Source: Aphanizomenon flos-aquae FACHB-1287
GTDB lineage: Bacteria; Cyanobacteriota; Cyanobacteriia; Cyanobacteriales; Nostocaceae
Length of the DNA stretch: 64,000 nucleotides
Reading direction: 5' to 3'
Assembly: GCF_014698755.1 (NCBI RefSeq)
Contig: NZ_JACJTO010000018.1
Coordinates: 1-64,000 of the forward strand
The position numbers and the translations under genes were made by a program. This document shows, piece by piece, positions 53,844 to 62,807 of this stretch (position 1 is the stretch's first letter; each line of letters begins with the position of its first letter). Below the pieces are notes generated by a model that worked only from the letters and a program-made list of their open reading frames with translations, searched no databases and had not been told where the DNA came from.

Positions 53844-56663
53844 TTAATAACTGAGAAAATCTTGAGAAATAGCAAAGGCTTTGCTGACAATTTCTGATGC
53901 TAATTGATCAGATTGAAATACAGAATAGCCATAACTCCTATTACGTTGATGCCCATTAGAAAATGACTGAGATTGTAAATAAATTCCTACAGCTATACTA
54001 GGTAGATAGCTAATATTATAATCTGCGACCTGCAATGAAGAAACTGGAGTGAAAGACAGATTAAATAAACTGTGCAAAGGCAACTTATACAGGTCACGGT
54101 GGGGAATTAAAATGATTGTCTCTACCCCTTCCAATTCTTGAATAATTGTGGGAATACTCAAGATATTTTGCAATTGTAATAGTTTTGATGGTGATCCTGA
54201 ACTTTGCCAATCTGCTAACCAATATTCAAATTCAATTAAGCGTCTTATTCCTTCTGGAATTGCTTCTATATCTTGGATTGGGGTAAATAATAGAATAGGA
54301 GATGGGCTTTGATCTTTGATAATAAATGTGTGTAAAGCTGCCGGACTAACGTGCCAATAAATTATAGCTGTGGAGGGATTAAGCAATTTTTGAATAGAGC
54401 TATAATCCACGGAATAAAGTTGATCATTTAGATCGGGCATTAACCACCGTAAACAATTATTTTTAGCTTGTTCAGCGATTTCCCAAGCTTCCACCAAGTC
54501 TCCTGAATTGACAGCAAAATCAACCGCTAGTTGTCCCAAACCTGCGAATTTTAGTACCAGTTGTTTTTTGTTTTCATCAGAACGAGTAGGGTTAGTCAGT
54601 AATTGTTCTAATAATTCAATCCCCCATTTTTGTGATTTCTGTGCCGCTACTGTTTCTCCCAAACAGACCAGCACTTTGGCTAGAAATTGCAAAATTTCTA
54701 AATGCAATTCTGGAAAATCTTCTGGTGTGAGAGTGGATAGCGCCAATTGGTATTCAGATATGGCATGATGCCAATAATCACGGGGTATAGTTGATTTTTT
54801 ACCTTGTTCATAGTAAGTATTACCAACAGCTATATGTAATCTTCCCCAACCTTCTGGATGGGTATCTGGGCGAAGCTGTTTTAAACCCTCTTGATAACTT
54901 GCTAATTTACCCTCATAGCCGCCTAAATTAAGAGCAGGATTTAATCTAGAAATGGGACTAACCACAATTAGTGATGATTCCTGGGAGCTAAGATGAGCCG
55001 CTGCCGCACCCCTACCCAGCCAAGCCTCCCAGTAGTCCAACTTAATTTCTAAAGCACTATCGTAGCAGGATATAGCTTGGGCAAAATGGTCTAGGTGAAA
55101 CAGGGCTACGGCTTGATTATACCATGCCGGGTGGAAATCAGGTTTAATAGCGATCGCTTGTTTATAGGAAGTGATCGCCTCTTCACGACGACCTAAGTTT
55201 TCAAAGGACACACCCCGATTATACCAACCTAGATAAAATTCAGGTTGAATGGCCAGGGCTTGATTCCAAGACTCTATTGCTGCTGACCATTCTTTTAAGT
55301 TAAAAAGTACCACACCCCGGTCAATCCAGACTTCATAATAGTTTGCTTGCAGATTGAGAGACCGATCATAACTAGCGATCGCATCTGTATATTGTTCCAG
55401 TACAGCTAAAGCCATACCCCGATAGTACCAGGTTTCTGGATCTTCGGGTTCGAGATTGAGAGCTTGATCATAACTAGAAATTGCTTCCCTGATGAAACCT
55501 GCCTTTAGTAATGCTAAACCCCTGTTGGACCAAGCAGCTTGGTAATCAGGTTTAATAGCGATCGCTTGATCAAAAGAAGTAATGGCCTCCTCAAATTCTC
55601 CCAGTTCAGTAAGAATACACCCACGACGATACCAGATCTTATATAAATACGGTTTAAGTTTTAGTGCTTGTTCATAAGCGGCGATCGCTTCAGGAAACCG
55701 TTGCAAATAAAACAGTATCAACCCCTGATTAAACCAATAATCATAAACTTGGGGTTGTATTTGACTGGCTCGTTCATAGAAATCCAAAGCCGTTAACAAA
55801 TCTCCAGCCTTAGCTTGCTGTAAACCCTGGTAAAATAGAGTTTCTGCCTGATTAGGCTCAACTATTTCTGATCTTGATTGCTCAACAATTTGACCATCAG
55901 GAATTGCCAATTCTGAGGCCAACTGCTGGACAAGATTACTACTTTGCTCCAGTCGTACCACCAACTCATCTAAAGTAGATACTAACTGCGATTCTACATT
56001 TACTAAAGACTCGTTATTTACTAAAGACTCGTTCCAGTCCTTCTCTATTAAAAACTCTGGATCTGGAATGATATCCTCAACATTCTCGGAAAATTCCTCA
56101 ATTCCAGACTCATAAACCTGATCAGCATTTTCTGTAGAGGAGATGATAGGTAACAGGTAATCAGTGACAGAATCTACTTCTCCCTGTTCCTCGTTTTCTG
56201 TTTCCTCTATCAGTATGGGAATTTCCAACTCCAGTGACCCTTGCTGACGATCATAGTCCTGATTCAGATTACGCTGTAATAAATGTATTCCAATGTCATA
56301 GGACAAATTACTAATTTCACCAATCTCTAACTCACCCAGCTTGATCAAGCGTTCAGCCAACTGAAGATTTGGGGCAGGAGAAGCTAATAATTTATCAGCA
56401 AATATCAACAGCCAATCTATCCAACGGTCAACAGTAATGCGCGGTTCCATCCGCTGTAAATACTTTAATGCCCACTGTTGTCCTCGTGCCTGATGCACTC
56501 CCTCTAACAGTTCATTAAATAACAACTCTAGATCCGCATTCGTGAGTTCTGGGGGTTTATCTGCCACCAGATTGCCTTGACCGGAATGGGGATCACCTAT
56601 CTCCAGTTTGCCAAAGGGGTACTGTAAAAATTTATTAAGCCACTGCAAGAGCCACCTGAACAT
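53844..56663 (-). CDS. TPR repeat protein with truncated CHAT-like C-terminus
   Basis: The 939-aa protein has three parts. Residues 40-135 form an unnamed domain (DLELLFNELLEGVHQARGQQWA ... LGELEIGEISNLSYDIG), shared with the next gene. About nine TPRs follow (270-560; YRRGCILTELGEFEEAITSF-type). The C-terminal 210 residues resemble the start of a caspase-like CHAT domain, with a His in IILIPHRDLYKLPLHSLF. The chain stops (QDFLSY) before the Cys motif (HFACHG-like) expected of CHAT proteases, so the domain is incomplete or degenerate. Four HIP1 sites fall in the TPR region. It is a scaffold rather than a protease in its present form. Confidence 0.8.
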   Translation of the reverse strand: MFRWLLQWLNKFLQYPFGKLEIGDPHSGQGNLVADKPPELTNADLELLFNELLEGVHQARGQQWALKYLQRMEPRITVDRWIDWLLIFADKLLASPAPNLQLAERLIKLGELEIGEISNLSYDIGIHLLQRNLNQDYDRQQGSLELEIPILIEETENEEQGEVDSVTDYLLPIISSTENADQVYESGIEEFSENVEDIIPDPEFLIEKDWNESLVNNESLVNVESQLVSTLDELVVRLEQSSNLVQQLASELAIPDGQIVEQSRSEIVEPNQAETLFYQGLQQAKAGDLLTALDFYERASQIQPQVYDYWFNQGLILFYLQRFPEAIAAYEQALKLKPYLYKIWYRRGCILTELGEFEEAITSFDQAIAIKPDYQAAWSNRGLALLKAGFIREAISSYDQALNLEPEDPETWYYRGMALAVLEQYTDAIASYDRSLNLQANYYEVWIDRGVVLFNLKEWSAAIESWNQALAIQPEFYLGWYNRGVSFENLGRREEAITSYKQAIAIKPDFHPAWYNQAVALFHLDHFAQAISCYDSALEIKLDYWEAWLGRGAAAAHLSSQESSLIVVSPISRLNPALNLGGYEGKLASYQEGLKQLRPDTHPEGWGRLHIAVGNTYYEQGKKSTIPRDYWHHAISEYQLALSTLTPEDFPELHLEILQFLAKVLVCLGETVAAQKSQKWGIELLEQLLTNPTRSDENKKQLVLKFAGLGQLAVDFAVNSGDLVEAWEIAEQAKNNCLRWLMPDLNDQLYSVDYSSIQKLLNPSTAIIYWHVSPAALHTFIIKDQSPSPILLFTPIQDIEAIPEGIRRLIEFEYWLADWQSSGSPSKLLQLQNILSIPTIIQELEGVETIILIPHRDLYKLPLHSLFNLSFTPVSSLQVADYNISYLPSIAVGIYLQSQSFSNGHQRNRSYGYSVFQSDQLASEIVSKAFAISQDFLSY

Positions 56664-56818
56664 CTGCCAATTTATTGGATTTTCTTTTCACTAGATTGTA
56701 GCAATTGTTGTTTCAAAAAAACTATTAATTATGGAACGGACTAGAAAACCTCATATAGATAAGTAAAAATATTGATACCCACGTCGAATCAATATAACTT
56801 AGTTACTAAGATCGGTTT

Positions 56819-57484
56819 TCAGGAGTTGGTTGCGGGGTCTCCAAAAGATTCATGAGCTTGATCATACTGATTAACCAATGCTTGAATAATTTCTTCTGGA
56901 TTATTTGTTTCTATCCCTAGTTGTTGGGCAATTTGCTCGCACAGGTTTTGATCCTGCTGTAACATGATCAATAATTCATCTAGGGTGACAGTTTTGTATT
57001 CCCCTTCTGGTAAATTTTGTTCAGCGTTGGCAGGTATTAAGGGAGGATTCTCGACTGCATCAGGTCCATTATATTCCCAAATTGGTTCTCCAGGATTGCG
57101 TGTTAAGAGTTTCATGCCTATATCGTAGGATAAATTGCCAATTTTCCCAATCTCTAATTCCCCAAGTTGGACTAATCTGGCCGCTAATTCATTATGGGGT
57201 TTAGAAGATGCTAACAATTTGTTACCAAAATTATTTAACCATCCTAACCACTGTTCCCCCGTAACACGATGTTCAAGATTGTGTAACCATTTTCGCGCCC
57301 AAGTTTGTCCCTTGACTTGATGAACTCCTTCTAATAGTTCTGTAAATAGAAGTTCTAAATCTGTATCAGATAAGGGGGGTATTACTGGTTTGGGGGTATT
57401 TTCTCGACTGGGGGTGAGATTTTGCTTCCTACCGAATAAACGCCGATACAATTTTTTGAGCCATTGAATTAGCCGCTTGAACAT
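56819..57484 (-). CDS. Stand-alone paralogue of the TPR protein's N-terminal domain
   Basis: The 221-aa protein starts with a basic amphipathic segment (FKRLIQWLKKLYRRLFGRK). It then repeats the unnamed domain of the downstream 939-aa protein: DLELLFTELLEGVHQVKGQTWA and LGELEIGKIGNLSYDIGMKLL align directly. The C-terminal 60 residues form a separate helical part (VTLDELLIMLQQDQNLCEQI). ATG at MFKRL is chosen because it matches the paralogue's MFRWLLQWL start. Both genes share strand and order, consistent with a tandem duplication. Function unknown. Confidence 0.7.
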   Translation of the reverse strand: MFKRLIQWLKKLYRRLFGRKQNLTPSRENTPKPVIPPLSDTDLELLFTELLEGVHQVKGQTWARKWLHNLEHRVTGEQWLGWLNNFGNKLLASSKPHNELAARLVQLGELEIGKIGNLSYDIGMKLLTRNPGEPIWEYNGPDAVENPPLIPANAEQNLPEGEYKTVTLDELLIMLQQDQNLCEQIAQQLGIETNNPEEIIQALVNQYDQAHESFGDPATNS

Positions 57485-57598
57485 TGGATGCACCATTAAT
57501 GTTGCTATTAAAATTTTAGCGGTCTCAGTGACCAGCGCCTATATTTGATGGAAAATTGCCATGAGTTGTTAGAATGGGAAAACCCTAAATTACCTGGG

Positions 57599-57716
57599 AT
57601 AAGTAGGTTAACACCATCAAACCAAACTGTGTAAAGAAACGTAACATCGCTGGAAACTTCTTTACTATTGCTTCTTGCCCTGCTATAACGACAATTTTTA
57701 ACACCACCCTACTTAT
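57599..57716. mobile_element. MITE-like element, copy C (most complete)
   Basis: 118 bp with inverted ends ATAAGTAGG and CCTACTTAT. It contains GTGTAAAGAAACGTAACATCGC and TTCTTGCCCTGCTATAACGA. It is the best of the three copies seen in the window and lies 20 bp before the dnaX ATG, so it forms the dnaX leader. Confidence 0.7.
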
Positions 57717-57736
57717 ACGGATTTAAACCTGTCCCC

Positions 57737-59659
57737 ATGTCTTACGAACCCCTGCACCATAAGTATCGGCCAAAGAGTTTCGCTGAACTGGTGGGTCAAG
57801 AGGCGATCGCTACTACCCTGACTAATGCCATTCTCTCAGCGAAAATTGCTCCTGCCTATTTATTCACTGGACCTAGAGGCACAGGAAAAACTTCCAGTGC
57901 AAGAATTCTCGCTAAATCGCTCAATTGTCTTCAAGGCAACCAGCCCACCCCTTCACCCTGCGGCGTTTGTGAAATCTGTCAGGGTATTACTAAAGGCTAT
58001 TCTACAGATGTAATTGAAATTGATGCTGCTAGTAATACTGGTGTTGATAATATTCGTGAATTAATTGAAAGGGCGCAGTTTGCGCCGATGCAGTGTCGTT
58101 ATAAAGTTTATGTGATTGATGAATGTCATATGTTAAGTACCGCTGCGTTTAATGCGTTACTTAAAACTTTAGAAGAACCACCTAAGCACGTTGTTTTTGT
58201 GCTGGCGACAACAGACCCCCAAAGGGTATTACCAACAATTATTTCCCGGTGTCAAAGGTTTGATTTTAGACGTATTCAGTTAGAAGCAATGGTCAAGCAT
58301 TTAACGGATATTGCGACCAAGGAGAGGATTAATATTTCCCAGGATTCTCTGGTTCTGGTGGGACAAATTGCCCAAGGGGGATTAAGAGATGCAGAGAGTT
58401 TATTGGATCAATTAGCTTTAGTTGCTGGGGAAGTAACACCGGATAAAGTTTGGGATTTGGTGGGTTCAGTTAGCGAAAAAGATTTATTTGGACTATTAGA
58501 AGCGATCGCCCAAGATCAGGCGGAAATAGTTCTAGATTCTACCCGTAAAATCCTAGATAGAGGACGAGAACCCCTAATTATTCTCCAAAATCTCGCCGCT
58601 TTTTACCGGGATTTTCTGATAGCGAAAACTGCCCCCAATCGTCAGGATCTTGTAGCTTGTACTCAGTCAACTTGGATATCATTGGTTGATTTTGCCCAAA
58701 AATTTGACGTTAGTACGATCTTACTAGGACAACAACATCTAAGAAGCGCGGAACTACAACTAAAAAATACCACTCAACCCCGTTTATGGTTAGAAGTCAC
58801 ATTACTGGGATTATTACCTAGTGCTAATCCTAGTTCCAAAATTCAAATCCCAACTACAAATACTGTGACTTCAGGTTATCCTCCTGTTGCTGCACCACCA
58901 GTATATACTCAGGCAAATCACCATGCAGTTGTTAATTTCGCACCCCCACCAGCAACTATTGCTGAACCACCACCTCTTAACCAGCAATCAGCACCAATAA
59001 GTCCGGTAGGAGATGGTTCACAATCGGATTTAACTCAACTTTGGGAACAAGTGCGTGGACATATTCCGCAATTACCTATACAGGCGTTACTGGGTCAAAT
59101 GTGCTATTTAATGGAGTTTAATGGTTCTGTTGCCCGTATAGGTGTAAAATCAGTGTGGTATGATAAGGTAAAATCTTATCTACCTATCATCACTACAGCT
59201 TTTAGACAAACTTTCCAGCAGGAAATTGAAGTCATTTTAGAAAAAGCTAACACTGCAAATGCGATATCTACTAAAAGAAATCCAATACCGCACAATTCTC
59301 CCCCCGTTCAACAACCACCTCCACCTATATCAAATCAGGAAGTCTCACAACCGGAAACCACTCCAGAACCTGCACCACAGCCGGTAGCTACAGTATGCAC
59401 ACTGTTACCCACACCAGTTAAAACTGAGCCTGTTATTACGAACACAGCACCAGTAAAAACTGCTGCTCTGGCTCCAGTGCAATCATCTTCATCAAATTTG
59501 GATCATGATGGTGTGGTCAAAGCTGCGGAAAGTTTAGCTAAATTCTTTTCTGGAGAAATTATTCGCATGACAGATGATAACTTCCAATTATCAGATTCTG
59601 TTACTTCTACGGAAAGGCCTGATGTATATGAATCCTATGTTGATGATGAATATAATTGA
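57737..59659 (+). CDS. dnaX: DNA polymerase III subunit gamma/tau
   Basis: The clamp-loader ATPase: YRPKSFAELVGQEAI, P-loop GPRGTGKTSSARILAKSLNC (about 44), zinc cysteines in CGVCEIC, DECHMLSTAAFNALLKTLEEPP and RCQRFDFRRI. The 640-aa chain has a long Pro-rich tail (about 370-560) and a C-terminal acidic end. The intein known from Synechocystis dnaX is absent here: the P-loop region is uninterrupted. Its leader is a MITE-like repeat with no clear Shine-Dalgarno. Confidence 0.96.
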   Translation: MSYEPLHHKYRPKSFAELVGQEAIATTLTNAILSAKIAPAYLFTGPRGTGKTSSARILAKSLNCLQGNQPTPSPCGVCEICQGITKGYSTDVIEIDAASNTGVDNIRELIERAQFAPMQCRYKVYVIDECHMLSTAAFNALLKTLEEPPKHVVFVLATTDPQRVLPTIISRCQRFDFRRIQLEAMVKHLTDIATKERINISQDSLVLVGQIAQGGLRDAESLLDQLALVAGEVTPDKVWDLVGSVSEKDLFGLLEAIAQDQAEIVLDSTRKILDRGREPLIILQNLAAFYRDFLIAKTAPNRQDLVACTQSTWISLVDFAQKFDVSTILLGQQHLRSAELQLKNTTQPRLWLEVTLLGLLPSANPSSKIQIPTTNTVTSGYPPVAAPPVYTQANHHAVVNFAPPPATIAEPPPLNQQSAPISPVGDGSQSDLTQLWEQVRGHIPQLPIQALLGQMCYLMEFNGSVARIGVKSVWYDKVKSYLPIITTAFRQTFQQEIEVILEKANTANAISTKRNPIPHNSPPVQQPPPPISNQEVSQPETTPEPAPQPVATVCTLLPTPVKTEPVITNTAPVKTAALAPVQSSSSNLDHDGVVKAAESLAKFFSGEIIRMTDDNFQLSDSVTSTERPDVYESYVDDEYN

Positions 59660-59697
59660 GCAATTCAGAATTGATAAATTTCTCCTGTTAACAAATC

Positions 59698-60010
59698 TTT
59701 GATACCGATATTCTATCAACTCCTACTTCACCTAGTGGATTAAGTTTTGCTACACCATGAAGTGCAGAATGTGGGATGTAACAAAATCAATGCTATGACA
59801 TTGGAAAAAGCATTAAAAAATGAGGAGTGGCTTATTAGAAAGTATAAAAACCAGCTTCCTGATATAATTATCGCTACTACAGCTATAAATCAAGAGGTAT
59901 TTTTATCAGCAAGAAGTGTCGGGGATATTCAAATAATTACTGGACTAAAAATTGAGAATCTTGCGGTAAAAAGATTTAGAAAAATCGGTTGTTCTATTTC
60001 GCTTATAGTT
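59698..60010 (+). pseudogene. Broken VapC-like PIN toxin
   Basis: A first piece reads IFDTDILS, the usual PIN start, and soon hits a stop. In another frame LPDIIIATTAINQEVFLSAR and VGDIQIITGLKIENL match the C-terminal PIN segment (LPDAIIAAxA ... TRNxxDFxxIxGL). The middle is missing, and the end overlaps the next gene on the opposite strand. It is a degraded toxin gene; no antitoxin is seen. Confidence 0.6.
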
Positions 60011-60319
60011 TTCCATCAGTTCAATTAAAAAACCAATAAATTCAAAACTTGCTATCATAATTTCATAGGTTAGTTCAGAATTAGAATCAAACTGTATCTG
60101 ACAAACAATTTGGTCAGAAGGTAATGTAGCAACATTCCAGGTGACAACAAAGGGAATATTTTGACTATCCTCAATTTTGCGGTATCCCTCTAATTTACCC
60201 TGTTGATAAAGACTGATAGCATAAGGTAATAAATTTCTTTTTCCACCTTGAATATATGGTAGATACAAGATAGATTGTTGTTGATTTGCTGGTTGGAGTT
60301 GGTCAAAAGTGGTAGACAT
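59945..60319 (-). CDS. Hypothetical protein (124 aa)
   Basis: A soluble protein with strand/helix alternation: NLLPYAISLYQQGKLEGYRK, IPFVVTWNVATLPSDQIVCQ, and a helical C-terminal FEFIGFLIELMENYKR. No family is recognised. It overlaps the vapC remnant on the other strand by a few dozen bases, which does not affect its frame. Start at MSTTFDQL. Confidence 0.55.
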   Translation of the reverse strand: MSTTFDQLQPANQQQSILYLPYIQGGKRNLLPYAISLYQQGKLEGYRKIEDSQNIPFVVTWNVATLPSDQIVCQIQFDSNSELTYEIMIASFEFIGFLIELMENYKRNRTTDFSKSFYRKILNF

Positions 60320-60394
60320 CGTTGTAGATTCCTAAAATTGACTGATAATTAGCGATCTTTAATATAGAATGAATATTTGACTTTTGAAATATAG

Positions 60395-60419
60395 ATAGGG
60401 TGGTCAATGTCCACCCTAT
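60395..60419. repeat. Dispersed hairpin ATAGGGTGG...CCACCCTAT
   Basis: A perfect 9-bp stem with a 7-nt loop, the common cyanobacterial GGTGG-CAAT-CCACC element. It lies between two minus-strand genes and could close the ispH mRNA, although no T-run follows. Confidence 0.7.
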
Positions 60420-60496
60420 ACTACTGAAAATTGTGCAAATATCAAATATGATTCCTATATTCAGGGGAATGTACCTAAAGAAACTACGATTTTAAT

Positions 60497-61699
60497 TTAA
60501 GTCGCTGTTGCTTTCAAAGCAAAAATTTGCTCAATTATATCTTCAACTACTTTATCCGGTGTGGAAGCACCAGAGGTAACACCAACTTTAATTTCCCCCG
60601 CAGGTAGCCAATTTTCTGTAATTATTAATTCCCCTGTTAATTGTCGATGTTCAATATGATTAATTGATTGAATCCTTTGAACACAATCAATATGATAGGA
60701 AGGAATACCTCTATCAATGGCAATTTGTTGTAATTGGGTAGTATTTGATGAATTAAATCCACCAATAACTATCATTAAATCTAGGTTGTCTTCCACCAAT
60801 TCTAACATAGCATCTTGACGTTCTTGAGTAGCATCACAGATGGTATTAAAATTTTGAAAATGCTGATTTAACTCTGTTGGTCCATATTTCTGCATCATCG
60901 CCCGCTCTAGCATTTTACCAATTTGTTCAGTCTCACCTTTGAGCATGGTGGTTTGGTTAGCAATCCCAACTCTTTCTAAATCTTGATCAGGATCAAATCC
61001 TTGAGAACAAGCTTTTGCAAACTTAGTTAAAAATTCCTCACGATTGCCACCATTGAGAATATAGTTAATAACATATTCCGCTTCTTTTAAATTCAAAACA
61101 ATCAAATATTTCCCAGCAAAAGAAATCGTTGCAACAGTTTCTTCATGCTTGTATTTTCCATGAATAATTGAAGTATAATCGCCTTTTTTGTGTTTTTCAA
61201 CAGTGTTCCAAACTTTGGATACCCAGGGACAGGTAGTATCAACCATTTGACATCCTTTATCATTCAAGATCTGCATTTCTTGAACACTTGCACCAAAGGC
61301 TGGTAAAATCACCACATCACCGCTACCAACAACAGAAAAATCTTTTACTTTGTCAATTACAGGAATAAATTCTACCTGCATTTCTTGCATTCGTTTATTC
61401 ACAGATGGATTGTGAATAATTTCATTAGTAATCCAAATTTGTTCTGTAGGGAAATGCTGACGGGTTTCATAGGCCATGGCTACAGCCCTCTCCACACCCC
61501 AACAAAAACCAAATGCTTGTGCTATTTGAATGGTAACATCACCACGCTTGAGAGTGTAGTTAGAGTCCCGGATCTCTTGAATCAAGTTGCTCTGATATTC
61601 AGATTGTAACTGGGTAGCAACTTCCGCTTGATGACCAAAGCCCTTACGATTGTAATTGGCTGAGTGTTGTAGGCCGCGCTTGAAAGCTTTTGTATCCAT
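60497..61699 (-). CDS. ispH: 4-Hydroxy-3-methylbut-2-enyl diphosphate reductase
   Basis: IspH (LytB) makes IPP and DMAPP in the last step of the MEP pathway, with a [4Fe-4S] cluster. The 400-aa protein shows the three cluster cysteines in [22 protein letters not shown] and [12 protein letters not shown], plus [11 protein letters not shown] and [11 protein letters not shown]. It belongs to the longer, plant/cyanobacterial type with an N-terminal extension ([19 protein letters not shown]). The partner ispG lies upstream in the window on the same strand. The start is M at MDTKAFK. Confidence 0.97.
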   Translation of the reverse strand: MDTKAFKRGLQHSANYNRKGFGHQAEVATQLQSEYQSNLIQEIRDSNYTLKRGDVTIQIAQAFGFCWGVERAVAMAYETRQHFPTEQIWITNEIIHNPSVNKRMQEMQVEFIPVIDKVKDFSVVGSGDVVILPAFGASVQEMQILNDKGCQMVDTTCPWVSKVWNTVEKHKKGDYTSIIHGKYKHEETVATISFAGKYLIVLNLKEAEYVINYILNGGNREEFLTKFAKACSQGFDPDQDLERVGIANQTTMLKGETEQIGKMLERAMMQKYGPTELNQHFQNFNTICDATQERQDAMLELVEDNLDLMIVIGGFNSSNTTQLQQIAIDRGIPSYHIDCVQRIQSINHIEHRQLTGELIITENWLPAGEIKVGVTSGASTPDKVVEDIIEQIFALKATAT

Positions 61700-61771
61700 T
61701 TGATGTTGATTACTAAAATTACTATTTTGATTTTCTCGCGCTCGAAGGCGATTTAGATGGAAAATTTGGAT

Positions 61772-62650
61772 TTATATTCTATTTCTTGAGTTGATCTTTT
61801 CTAATTGAGGAGCTTGGGGTGTTATTTGTTGGTTAGTATACATCTGTAAAGCAGTTCGCCAAACCAGATAACCTGGGGGACTCAGATGTAAACCGTCGGT
61901 AGTAAAATCTGAACGAAGATTACCCTGCTTATCGGTGAATAAGGGTTGTAAATTCAGATATTTTGCACCTTTTTCCGTAGCGAGATGATTCAGTTTCTGA
62001 TTTAACTTGTAAATCCGAGGATTAGGAATGGCTTGGAGTTTTTCTTTTCTTTCCCAAGTTATATTTTCCCCAGCGTGGGGTAAAATCGACTGAATGACAA
62101 TTTCTGCTTGGGGGTGTCTTTTTCGTAAATAACCGACAATTTGCCCATAATTAGCTAAAATTTCCTGATCATCTAGTCCCCGAATTAGATCATTAATACC
62201 CACCATTACGAAAATCTTCTCTGGTTGGGTACGATCAAAGAAATCTAATCTTTGTAATAATCCATTACTAACCTCCCCAGAAATACCCTGATTCAGCCAG
62301 GTTCTATCCTCAGGTAATAACTCCGGTGGAAACCATAAACTTAGAGAATCTCCCGCTAGAATGGTTAACCGTTGGGGATGTTTATCAGCAGTCATTTTAG
62401 CTTCTTGCTTGAGGATATCCAACCATTGAGGATAACTGAGTTTATGACGGGGGCCTAACTCTGGTTGTACATATTGATTCTTCCAATTTAGGTTAACTGG
62501 TTCTGGCGGATCGGGAATAGCTGTATTTGCTAACACAGGGGTTAGTTTTTGCTGTCGCCAAATCAATAAAATAACCGCTAACATGAGGATGATATTAGTT
62601 AACAAGGCGAATAATCCCCAGACAGGAAAAGTTTTTACGCGATTAGACAC
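61772..62650 (-). CDS. Membrane-anchored SGNH/GDSL hydrolase
   Basis: A 292-aa lipase/esterase-fold protein. An N-terminal helix (WGLFALLTNIILMLAVILLIW) anchors it to the membrane. The motifs are block I ILAGDSLSLWF, block III VGINDLIRG and block V DGLHLSPPGY, containing the catalytic Ser, Asn and His/Asp. Substrate unknown; exported relatives deacylate cell-envelope sugars. It lies upstream of ispH on the same strand by about 70 bp. Confidence 0.88.
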   Translation of the reverse strand: MSNRVKTFPVWGLFALLTNIILMLAVILLIWRQQKLTPVLANTAIPDPPEPVNLNWKNQYVQPELGPRHKLSYPQWLDILKQEAKMTADKHPQRLTILAGDSLSLWFPPELLPEDRTWLNQGISGEVSNGLLQRLDFFDRTQPEKIFVMVGINDLIRGLDDQEILANYGQIVGYLRKRHPQAEIVIQSILPHAGENITWERKEKLQAIPNPRIYKLNQKLNHLATEKGAKYLNLQPLFTDKQGNLRSDFTTDGLHLSPPGYLVWRTALQMYTNQQITPQAPQLEKINSRNRI

Positions 62651-62773
62651 GACTAGTAAACATGACCGATATTCAACTTGATTGTATCTCTAGTAATGAG
62701 TAATTGAGATCAAAATTATAATATTAACTGATCAAAATATAGTTTATTTATGAATATCCAGGTTATTTTTAGA

Positions 62774-62803
62774 TGTAGAGACGTTACATATAACGTCTCT
62801 ACA
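62774..62803. repeat. Perfect 13-bp stem TGTAGAGACGTTA...TAACGTCTCTACA
   Basis: Loop CATA. This is the widely dispersed 'gtagagacgt' palindrome of cyanobacteria. It lies 4 bp from the stop of the ammonium transporter gene and may act as its 3' hairpin. Confidence 0.8.
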
Positions 62804-62807
62804 TAAT

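Noticed and set aside
57737-59659. Intein in dnaX as in Synechocystis
   Set aside because: The P-loop and following motifs are uninterrupted and the length is normal.
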